Below the pieces are notes generated by a model, which was given only the letters and a program-made list of their open reading frames with translations, was not told where the DNA came from and did no database searches. The position numbers and the translations under genes were made by a program. 6,320 nt of DNA from Epsilonproteobacteria bacterium 4484_65 (GTDB lineage Bacteria; Campylobacterota; Campylobacteria; Campylobacterales; Sulfurovaceae), in NCBI GenBank assembly GCA_002085305.1, contig NATJ01000062.1:1-6320 (forward strand), given 5' to 3'. Shown here piece by piece: positions 1 through 5,373 of this stretch (within the stretch, counting starts at the first letter, position 1; every line of letters begins with the position of its first letter).

Positions 1-638
1 TCTTTCCAACCAAGTAATGACTCCATAATCTCAATCTCATTGATTGGTGATGCGTCTAATCCTTCTTGTGCAAGTTTTTTGAATTCATCTATGTTGTAAG
101 CAACACCAGAACCACCACCAGCCATGGTAAATGAAGCTCTAGAAATGACAGGAAATCCAATCTCTTTAGCAAGTCTTAATGCCTCTTCAAGGCTATATGC
201 ATTGGCACTTTTTGGTAAATCCATACCGATTTTTATCATTGCTTCATTAAAGAGGTGTCTGTCTTCTCCCTTTTTAATCGCTTCAGGAGTAGCACCTAAA
301 AAGTCGATACCTTCAAGCATACCAGCTTCGTTCATATCCATAGCTACGTTGAGTGCTGTCTGTCCACCCATAGTTGGCAAGATAGCATCAACATTCTCTT
401 TTTTAATAATCTTGTTGATAACTTCAGGCGTGATTGGTTCGATATATGTACGGTCAGCAAACTCAGGGTCTGTCATGATCGTAGCAGGGTTAGAGTTGAT
501 AAGAACAACTCTGTATCCTAGTTCTTTAAGTGTTTTGGCTGCTTGAGTTCCAGAATAGTCAAATTCACAAGCTTGACCGATAACGATAGGGCCTGAACCG
601 ATAAGTAAAATAGTTTTGATGTCTTCGCGTTTTGGCAT
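1..638 (-). CDS. carB: Carbamoyl-phosphate synthase large subunit, N-terminal part (3' end outside window)
   Basis: CarB makes carbamoyl phosphate from bicarbonate, ammonia supplied by the CarA glutaminase subunit, and two ATP, in the cytoplasm, for arginine and pyrimidine synthesis. The 212 visible residues match the start of the family: the opening [17 protein letters not shown], then [10 protein letters not shown] (about 21-30), [10 protein letters not shown] (48-57) and [10 protein letters not shown] (88-97). They then enter the first ATP-grasp domain, with R127 and R167 at the places of E. coli R129 and R169 and a glycine-rich loop FTMAGGGSG (170-178). The usual length is near 1,080 residues, so about four fifths lies beyond position 1. 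The ATG start is supported by the conserved N-terminus and by AAGGG (648-652) 9 nt upstream. The gene follows mreC after 86 bp and appears to have its own promoter. The reading frame is intact as far as seen. Confidence 0.97.
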   Translation of the reverse strand, partial: MPKREDIKTILLIGSGPIVIGQACEFDYSGTQAAKTLKELGYRVVLINSNPATIMTDPEFADRTYIEPITPEVINKIIKKENVDAILPTMGGQTALNVAMDMNEAGMLEGIDFLGATPEAIKKGEDRHLFNEAMIKIGMDLPKSANAYSLEEALRLAKEIGFPVISRASFTMAGGGSGVAYNIDEFKKLAQEGLDASPINEIEIMESLLGWK

Positions 639-667
639 GGAGAAATACCCTTAATTTTTAGTTTAAG

Positions 668-673
668 ATTATA
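668..673 (-). promoter_or_regulatory. Probable -10 element of the carB promoter
   Basis: On the minus strand these bases read TATAAT, a perfect sigma-70 -10 box, 29 nt before the carB ATG (30 nt from the box edge to the A of ATG). This predicts a short leader of roughly 20 nt that contains the AAGGG ribosome binding site. No TTGACA-like -35 box lies 16-18 bp upstream, where the sequence is part of the inverted repeats. Lack of a clear -35 box is usual for housekeeping promoters in Campylobacterota. The start of transcription is inferred, not shown. Confidence 0.6.
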
Positions 674-680
674 CTACAAT

Positions 681-709
681 AGGGCAAAATATGCCCTTAA
701 AAAAGGGCA
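681..709 (-). terminator. Overlapping hairpins after mreC; possible weak terminator or operator
   Basis: Three short arms lie in the 86-bp mreC-carB gap. In the transcript sense they are TGCCCTT (709-703), AAGGGCA (698-692) and TGCCCT (686-681). The middle arm can pair with the first (7 bp, 4-nt loop) or with the third (6 bp, 5-nt loop). The first hairpin is followed by TATTTT, a short U-rich run, so it could end mreC transcripts weakly. The third arm ends 7 bp from the carB -10 box, so a role as protein-binding site or attenuator is equally possible. The pairing is visible; the function is inference. Confidence 0.4.
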
Positions 710-724
710 ATAAACTGAGGGTAT

Positions 725-1780
725 TTAGAAGAGGTCTAAACTACTTGCTTTAGGTGTTTTCTTTTTAGGTTTTTTGCTTTTAACTTTTACTGGTTCCACC
801 TTTTCAACAGGTGTCTCTGGTTCGATGATCTCTTCTTGTGTCTGATCGATACGACCGGGAATACTTGAAATAACCGGTAGTGTTTGATTATGTTCCACTA
901 CGGTGAGATTGGTTTCATTGTGTTCATGGCTTTGGTTTTGGTCTTGGCTTTTCAGTTCAGGACAAGGAGGATTTAAGCGTGTATCATTGCTATCGAAACC
1001 TTGGGCAAGTGTTGCATTTGTATCATTGATAAGAAAAAATGTTTTGGGATGAAAAATATCACTGTATGTTTTGATGTGTGCCACTTTATAAGAGCTTTGC
1101 AGTTCTACTTTTGTAACGACACCTACAGGAATATCAGCAAAGAAAATATCATCTAAACCGGAAGTTACAACTTTATCGTCTACTTCTATTTTATGCCACT
1201 TTGGAATAAATTTGATGATCATTTCATTTTTACCCACACCTATAGCAATACCGGGAGCTTTCTCTTCTCCTGCAAAAACGGAGAAACGACACTTCTCATC
1301 AGAAGTAAGGTAGCCATAGAGTTGATTATTGCGTACTTGTGCAGTACCTGCCACTACTGTACCCTGTATAAGTCCATAAAGCTTATCTTCTAGCAGTCCT
1401 TTAGGTTTGGTAAGGATGATCTGTGAAAAACTGTTGAGTTTTACATAAGAGATCGTCTCTGTGATAGAGATATTGTGTATAGGAAGTCTACTGAGCTTAG
1501 GAAGTACATCATAGATATTTTTGACTTGTTTAATATAGTGGGTCTGTTCAAGAAGGCGTTTACGTAAGATACGGTTTTCTCTACTTAGTTTTTCAATAGA
1601 CTCTTTTTGAAAGATATAACTATGGCTTTTGTCTTCTAAGTTCTGAGTAATATTTTTATAGTTTTGTTTAATAGGGTTAATGATACCTAGAAGCGTATCA
1701 GTGATACGCTCATCATTTCTTGTCAATAGTACTGTTAAAACCAATAACAGTATAACAATAATAACTAGTCTAGTCTTCAT
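725..1780 (-). CDS. mreC: Rod shape-determining protein MreC with long, sequon-rich C-terminal tail
   Basis: MreC is an inner-membrane protein whose periplasmic part links MreB filaments to the peptidoglycan elongation enzymes (PBP2/RodA). The 351-residue product has a short basic N-terminus (MKTR), one membrane helix at about 5-19, a likely coiled coil at about 55-95 and the MreC beta-domain core at about 105-252. This implies a cytoplasmic N-terminus and a periplasmic remainder. A tail of about 99 residues follows. It is rich in Asn, Gln and His to about 300, acidic at about 312-329, then very Lys-rich (9 Lys in 327-344), ending SSLDLF. The tail makes the protein longer than I expect for this group. 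The start at 1780 is chosen because it places the membrane helix at the extreme N-terminus. An in-frame ATG at 1810 would add ten residues and lengthen the overlap with mreB. Neither start has a clear Shine-Dalgarno, and the 11-nt overlap with mreB suggests translational coupling. No mreD follows; carB is next. Confidence 0.93.
   Translation of the reverse strand: MKTRLVIIVILLLVLTVLLTRNDERITDTLLGIINPIKQNYKNITQNLEDKSHSYIFQKESIEKLSRENRILRKRLLEQTHYIKQVKNIYDVLPKLSRLPIHNISITETISYVKLNSFSQIILTKPKGLLEDKLYGLIQGTVVAGTAQVRNNQLYGYLTSDEKCRFSVFAGEEKAPGIAIGVGKNEMIIKFIPKWHKIEVDDKVVTSGLDDIFFADIPVGVVTKVELQSSYKVAHIKTYSDIFHPKTFFLINDTNATLAQGFDSNDTRLNPPCPELKSQDQNQSHEHNETNLTVVEHNQTLPVISSIPGRIDQTQEEIIEPETPVEKVEPVKVKSKKPKKKTPKASSLDLF
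881..1024 (-). other. Cluster of six extended N-glycosylation sequons in the MreC tail
   Basis: This stretch encodes MreC residues 253-300. Reading the protein in order, it holds DTNAT (Asn255), DSNDT (Asn265), DQNQS (Asn282), EHNET (Asn288), ETNLT (Asn291) and EHNQT (Asn298). Each fits D/E-X-N-X-S/T with X not proline, the acceptor signal of bacterial PglB oligosaccharyltransferases known from Campylobacter and relatives. The segment lies on the periplasmic side by the predicted topology, where PglB works. Its hydrophilic, low-complexity composition suggests an exposed flexible region, which PglB favours. The motifs are seen directly; modification is inferred, and no pglB is visible in this window. 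Confidence 0.6.
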
Positions 1781-2804
1781 ATGCCATTTGCTGGAGCATA
1801 TCCAGTTCATCTAGTGCAATACCTGTACCTTTTGCAACTGCAAGTAGGGGGTCTTCTGCTATATAGACGGGTAGTTTTACAATATCGGAAAGATACTTGT
1901 CCAAGCCTCTGATAAGTGCACCACCACCTGTAAGTACAATACCGTTTTCAACGATATCGCCTGCAAGTTCAGGAGGGGTTTGCTCCAAAACATCTTTAAG
2001 TGCATCAGCGATCTCTTCAAGTGAGTCTTTCATAGCCCCTCTAATGTGCTCAGAAGTGATCTCAATAGAAGTAAGGGTTCCTTCAACTTGATCTCTACCA
2101 CGCACAGTGGTTGTTAGCTCTTCATCAAGTTGTACCGCGGTACCAATTTGTATTTTAAGTTCTTCCGCGATACGATCACCGATAAGAAGGTTGAAATTCT
2201 TTTTCACATAATCTACGATAGCTTGATCCATGCTGTCTCCGGCAACACGAATAGATTTACTAAGGACAAGTCCACCGAGTGAAATGACACCTATCTCAGT
2301 CGTACCTCCCCCGATATCTACAACCAAGTTACCATTAGGCTCTTTTACAGGGATACCCGCACCGATCGCAGCTGCCATAGGCTCTTCTATAAGATAGACA
2401 TACCTTGCACCTGCATTTTCAGCAGAATCTTTTACTGCACGTCTCTCTACCTGTGTCAAGCCATAAGGCACACAGATAATAATACGAGGGCTGAAAAAAC
2501 CTTTTCTTTTATGTGCTTTTTCGATGAAATAACGGATCATCATTTCTGTTACTTCAAAGTCTGCGATAACACCATCTTTCATAGGACGGATCGCTCTGAT
2601 GTTACCAGGTGTTTTACCTACCATATCTTTCGCTTCTTGTCCTACAGCCAAGATACGCTGTTGACCATGTTTGTCATATTGAATAGCAACAACAGAAGGT
2701 TCATTGATGCTGATACCTTGGCCTTTTACAAGTACAAGTGTGTTTGCTGTTCCTAAGTCGATAGCTAAATCGTTAGAAAACATGCCTAATAATTTTTTAA
2801 ACAT
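1770..2804 (-). CDS. mreB: Actin-like cell-shape protein MreB
   Basis: MreB is a bacterial actin that forms ATP-dependent filaments on the inner face of the cytoplasmic membrane and guides lateral peptidoglycan synthesis. The 344-residue product has the usual family length. It begins with an amphipathic MFKKLLGMFS, a membrane-binding N-terminus like that of other Gram-negative MreBs. Nucleotide-binding motifs are all present: phosphate-1 DLGTANT (16-22), the EEPMAAAIG region (140-148) with the expected glutamate, phosphate-2 VVDIGGGTTEIG (161-172) and the adenosine motif VLTGGGALIRG (290-300). The ATG is preceded by a good AAGGA about 6 nt upstream. The gene follows clpX by 33 bp, and its last 11 nt overlap mreC, so the two are probably made together. 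Nothing is missing or broken. Confidence 0.98.
   Translation of the reverse strand: MFKKLLGMFSNDLAIDLGTANTLVLVKGQGISINEPSVVAIQYDKHGQQRILAVGQEAKDMVGKTPGNIRAIRPMKDGVIADFEVTEMMIRYFIEKAHKRKGFFSPRIIICVPYGLTQVERRAVKDSAENAGARYVYLIEEPMAAAIGAGIPVKEPNGNLVVDIGGGTTEIGVISLGGLVLSKSIRVAGDSMDQAIVDYVKKNFNLLIGDRIAEELKIQIGTAVQLDEELTTTVRGRDQVEGTLTSIEITSEHIRGAMKDSLEEIADALKDVLEQTPPELAGDIVENGIVLTGGGALIRGLDKYLSDIVKLPVYIAEDPLLAVAKGTGIALDELDMLQQMAYED
1791..1805 (-). promoter_or_regulatory. Small hairpin just upstream of the mreC start
   Basis: The transcript reads CTGGA, a 5-nt loop, then TCCAG, a perfect 5-bp stem inside the mreB coding end that finishes 10 nt before the preferred mreC ATG. No Shine-Dalgarno is seen there. 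The hairpin could limit independent initiation so that mreC is read mainly by ribosomes finishing mreB. The stem is short and may be chance. Confidence 0.2.
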
Positions 2805-2825
2805 CTATTTATCCTTTTTTCTGAT

Positions 2826-2852
2826 AGCGTACTAGTATTACGCTGTTTTTTT
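2826..2852 (+). terminator. Terminator-like hairpin facing into the 3' end of clpX (antisense direction)
   Basis: AGCGTA (2826-2831) and TACGCT (2839-2844) form a perfect 6-bp stem with a 7-nt loop. On the plus strand this is followed by G and then seven T (2846-2852), the form of an intrinsic terminator. All genes here run the other way, so it would act only on antisense RNA. Read in the gene direction it has no U-run after the stem, so it should not block clpX-mreB readthrough. It overlaps the clpX stop codon, and the T-run is the complement of the AAA-rich codons of the clpX C-terminus. Confidence 0.3.
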
Positions 2853-4058
2853 ATCTTTTATGTAAAGAGGTTTTGCCCCTGAGTCAACGACATCTTCGGT
2901 GATGATCACTTCATATCCTGCAAGTTCCGGTAGTTCATACATAATATCAAGCAGTATCTCTTCAAGTATAGATCGCAGTCCTCTTGCCCCTGTTTTTCTA
3001 TTGAGAGCTTTTTGTGCAATGAGTGAAAGTGCATCTTCTTCAAAAGTAAGTTTTACTTCATCTATCTCAAAAAGTTTTTGATACTGTTTGACTAGTGAAT
3101 TTTTTGGCTCAACTAAAATACGTACCATATCTTCTTTGCTGATCTCACCAAGCGTGGCAAGAACATGAAGACGTCCGATAAGTTCCGGAATGAGTCCGAA
3201 AGAGACAAGATCTTCTGACTCTACAAGGTGAAGCAGATTCTCTTCCTCTTTTTTAGAACGTTTGGTTTGACCAAAGCCTAAAGTATTAGATCCAAGTCTT
3301 CTTTTAAGTATATCATTAAGACCATCAAATGCACCACCACAGATGAAAAGGATGTTAGATGTATCTATTTGGATAAAGTCCTGATTAGGGTGCTTGCGCC
3401 CACCTTTTGGTGGGATGTTCACTACTGAACCTTCAATGAGCTTAAGAAGGGCCTGTTGTACACCTTCACCCGATACGTCACGGGTGATAGAACGGTTTTC
3501 ACCCATTCTGGCGATCTTATCTACTTCATCGATAAAGACGATACCTTGCTCTGCACGCTGAGGGTCACCATCTGCTGCCATCAGTAGTTTTGTAAGGATG
3601 TTCTCTACATCTTCACCTACATATCCGGCTTCAGTAAGGTTGGTCGCATCTGCTATGGCAATAGGTACATTCAAAAATCTGGCAATGGTTTGAGCCAAGA
3701 GTGTTTTACCTGAACCGGTTGGACCTATGAGAAGTACATTTGATTTCGCGATCTGTGTTGCATCTTCAACATTGTCTCTAAAAATACGTTTGTAGTGATT
3801 ATACACAGCAACAGAGAGTGTTTTTTTCGCATTTTCCTGACCGATAACATATTCGTTAAGCAGCCCATTTATCTCTTTAGGGGTATAGAGTACTTGTGTT
3901 TCTGAGTTTAATGGTGTGTCTTCCTGCTCTTCTTCTCCAAAGAGGATCTTGTATGCAGAAACCACACAGTTTGAACAGATGTACGCACTTTCTCCGGCAA
4001 TGAGAGGATTCTCTTCACTTTCAGTGGCAGAACAAAAGCTACATTCTTTAGTTGACAT
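2838..4058 (-). CDS. clpX: ATP-dependent unfoldase ClpX, specificity subunit of ClpXP
   Basis: ClpX is a hexameric AAA+ unfoldase in the cytoplasm that recognises tagged proteins and feeds them to the ClpP protease. The 406-residue product is normal in length. The N-terminal zinc-binding domain has C6-C9 and C28-C31. The AAA+ module follows: Walker A GPTGSGKT (112-119), pore loop GYVG (145-148), Walker B IVFIDE (173-178), RKH loop (221-223), arginine finger R296 in PELIGR, and sensor-2 GAR (357-359). LGF at 260-262 sits where the ClpP-docking IGF loop belongs, so it should still dock ClpP; clpP is not in this window. The ATG has AAGGAA 5 nt upstream and lies within the end of lpxA (11-nt overlap). 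ClpX has no direct role in envelope synthesis; its place between lpxA and mreB appears conserved in the phylum. Confidence 0.98.
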   Translation of the reverse strand: MSTKECSFCSATESEENPLIAGESAYICSNCVVSAYKILFGEEEQEDTPLNSETQVLYTPKEINGLLNEYVIGQENAKKTLSVAVYNHYKRIFRDNVEDATQIAKSNVLLIGPTGSGKTLLAQTIARFLNVPIAIADATNLTEAGYVGEDVENILTKLLMAADGDPQRAEQGIVFIDEVDKIARMGENRSITRDVSGEGVQQALLKLIEGSVVNIPPKGGRKHPNQDFIQIDTSNILFICGGAFDGLNDILKRRLGSNTLGFGQTKRSKKEEENLLHLVESEDLVSFGLIPELIGRLHVLATLGEISKEDMVRILVEPKNSLVKQYQKLFEIDEVKLTFEEDALSLIAQKALNRKTGARGLRSILEEILLDIMYELPELAGYEVIITEDVVDSGAKPLYIKDKKTA

Positions 4059-4851
4059 TTTCTTTCCTTGTATCTTTTCTAGTAAAGGGTATACCTCGTT
4101 TTGAGGTTTTTATAAATTCACAGAGTGATCTTACTTTTTCTGATGTAGTGGTCTCAAAAAGTGTTTGTGCTACTTCTTGCAAAGGGTTACCTTGTTCAAA
4201 GAGCTCTCTGTAAGCAATTTTAAGTGCATTGATATCTTCACGATCCATTTTTCTTCTTAGCCCTGCAAGGTTCAGTCCACGCAAGCCGGCACGATTACCT
4301 TCAGCTAAACAGAAAGGAGGGATGTCTTGTGCTAAAGCACTGGCTCCTCCTATCATCGCATAGTCACCGATGTGTACAAACTGATGTACAGGTGTAAGTC
4401 CACCGATAACCACATGGTTACCAAGCTCTACATGACCTGCGAGTGTTGCGCCGTTTGCCAAGATACAGTTGTCTCCGATGATAACATCATGACCTAAGTG
4501 CACGTAGCCCATGAGGAGGTTTCCGTTACCTATCTTGGTTACTGAACCACCACCTTTTGTACCCGGGTTGAGTAGAGTAAACTCTCTGATGGTATTGTTG
4601 TCACCGATGATAAGCTCTACGTCTTCTCCATCAAACTTTAAGTCCTGAGGAATAGTTCCTACAGCAGAGTGAGAGAAGATACGATTGTTTTTACCAATAG
4701 TCGTTTTACCTTCGATCACAGCATGAGAAGCTACAGTTGTGTTATCTCCTATCTTTACTTTTTCACCGATATAGGCAAAAGGACCGACAGAGACGTTTTC
4801 ACCTAATATAGCACCGTCTTCTATAACTGCAGAGGTGTGGATTAAAGACAT
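4048..4851 (-). CDS. lpxA: UDP-N-acetylglucosamine O-acyltransferase LpxA
   Basis: LpxA transfers a 3-hydroxyacyl chain from acyl carrier protein to the sugar nucleotide, the first step of lipid A synthesis, in the cytoplasm. The 267-residue product is close to the E. coli length (262). Residues about 1-190 are hexapeptide repeats of the left-handed beta-helix, and about 195-257 are the C-terminal helical domain. The catalytic region reads HLGHD, with H121 matching E. coli H125, and D70 matches D74. Gly169 falls at the position of the acyl ruler Gly173 of E. coli, which suggests a long chain such as 3-hydroxymyristate; this is inferred. NPGT (95-98) replaces the E. coli HRGT, as in other Campylobacterota. 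The acceptor could be UDP-GlcNAc or its 3-amino analogue, and sequence alone does not decide. The gene starts 8 bp after fabZ; its weak AGGT Shine-Dalgarno overlaps the fabZ stop. Confidence 0.97.
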   Translation of the reverse strand: MSLIHTSAVIEDGAILGENVSVGPFAYIGEKVKIGDNTTVASHAVIEGKTTIGKNNRIFSHSAVGTIPQDLKFDGEDVELIIGDNNTIREFTLLNPGTKGGGSVTKIGNGNLLMGYVHLGHDVIIGDNCILANGATLAGHVELGNHVVIGGLTPVHQFVHIGDYAMIGGASALAQDIPPFCLAEGNRAGLRGLNLAGLRRKMDREDINALKIAYRELFEQGNPLQEVAQTLFETTTSEKVRSLCEFIKTSKRGIPFTRKDTRKENVN

Positions 4852-4859
4852 AAGAAGAC

Positions 4860-5309
4860 CTATTTATCTACAATCATAGCTTTAAGCTCAGCTTGAGCAA
4901 CTACTTTGTCATCTACGTAAGCTTTTGCATCAAGCTGCCATACAGGACCTTTGTTTTTAATGACGTTTATTTTATACACAAGTTGGTCACCCGGTGTTAC
5001 TGGTGCTCGAAACTTCGCTTTATCGATACTCATAAAATAAACCACTTTATTTTCAATCTCTTCTTGAGTTGCACCATCCATACTTTTAAATGCAAGTACA
5101 CCACCGGCTTGAGCCATACCTTCGATGATCATAACACCAGGGTAGATAGGATGATCAGGGAAATGTCCCTGGAAGACAGGTTCAGAGATAGAAACGTTTT
5201 TCAAACCTTCTATGTACTCACCGGCTGTAAGTTCAGTAATTCTGTCCACAAGTAAAAATGGATATCTATGAGGTAATATTTTTTGAATATCAACGACGTT
5301 ATAAAGCAC
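4860..5309 (-). CDS. fabZ: 3-hydroxyacyl-[acyl-carrier-protein] dehydratase FabZ (GTG start)
   Basis: FabZ removes water from 3-hydroxyacyl-ACP to give trans-2-enoyl-ACP in the elongation cycle of type II fatty acid synthesis. The 149-residue single hotdog-fold protein has typical length. [10 protein letters not shown] (14-23) is the family N-terminal signature. The active site is in [20 protein letters not shown] (48-67), with catalytic H49 and E63, the numbering also used for the Pseudomonas enzyme. The start codon is GTG, since no ATG lies near the conserved N-terminus and AAAAAGG sits 7 nt upstream. FabZ and LpxA compete for the same 3-hydroxyacyl-ACP pool, so making them from one message would help balance membrane phospholipid and lipid A. 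The pair is separated by 8 bp. lpxD and lpxB, often next to them in Proteobacteria, are absent here. Confidence 0.97.
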   Translation of the reverse strand: MLYNVVDIQKILPHRYPFLLVDRITELTAGEYIEGLKNVSISEPVFQGHFPDHPIYPGVMIIEGMAQAGGVLAFKSMDGATQEEIENKVVYFMSIDKAKFRAPVTPGDQLVYKINVIKNKGPVWQLDAKAYVDDKVVAQAELKAMIVDK

Positions 5310-5316
5310 TGGGAAA

Positions 5317-5323
5317 CCTTTTT
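5317..5323 (-). promoter_or_regulatory. Ribosome binding site that fixes the fabZ GTG start
   Basis: The minus strand reads AAAAAGG here, followed by 7 nt and then GTG at 5309. This spacing is near optimal, and no other start codon lies close to the conserved FabZ N-terminus, so it supports GTG as the true start. Confidence 0.65.
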
Positions 5324-5337
5324 ATAAAAATTCTCTT

Positions 5338-5343
5338 ATTTTA
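5338..5343 (-). promoter_or_regulatory. Possible weak -10 element before fabZ
   Basis: The 64-bp gap between queH and fabZ is AT-rich. On the minus strand it contains GATAAAATAAG, in which TAAAAT resembles a -10 box, 28 nt before the GTG start. There is no clear -35 box, and AT-rich DNA gives such matches by chance. Transcription of fabZ may simply continue from queH. Confidence 0.25.
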
Positions 5344-5373
5344 TCGAAAAGTTAGTAAAAAATGGATTAGGTG

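Noticed and set aside
112..138. The CarB glycine-rich loop reads FTMAGGGSG rather than FTMGGSGGG.
   Set aside because: The loop is still glycine-rich, with the flanking arginine and serine kept, so loss of function is not indicated.
124..546. A 140-codon open frame on the plus strand.
   Set aside because: It lies wholly within carB on the opposite strand, which has a clear family match; the plus-strand product has low-complexity Ser/Ile/Leu content typical of a shadow frame.
728..745. The MreC C-terminus SSLDLF resembles the beta-clamp-binding motif (QL-S/D-LF type).
   Set aside because: The first glutamine is missing, and the residue chain is predicted to be in the periplasm, away from the replication clamp. 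Chance similarity is the better explanation.
4564..4569. NPGT in LpxA in place of the E. coli HRGT near the active site, as a sign of unusual acceptor choice.
   Set aside because: The same motif is, as I recall it, in Helicobacter LpxA, so it looks like a lineage trait rather than a feature of this protein; substrate choice cannot be read from it.
4893..5255. A 120-codon open frame on the plus strand.
   Set aside because: It is opposite the highly conserved fabZ coding sequence and has no recognisable domain or ribosome binding site of note.
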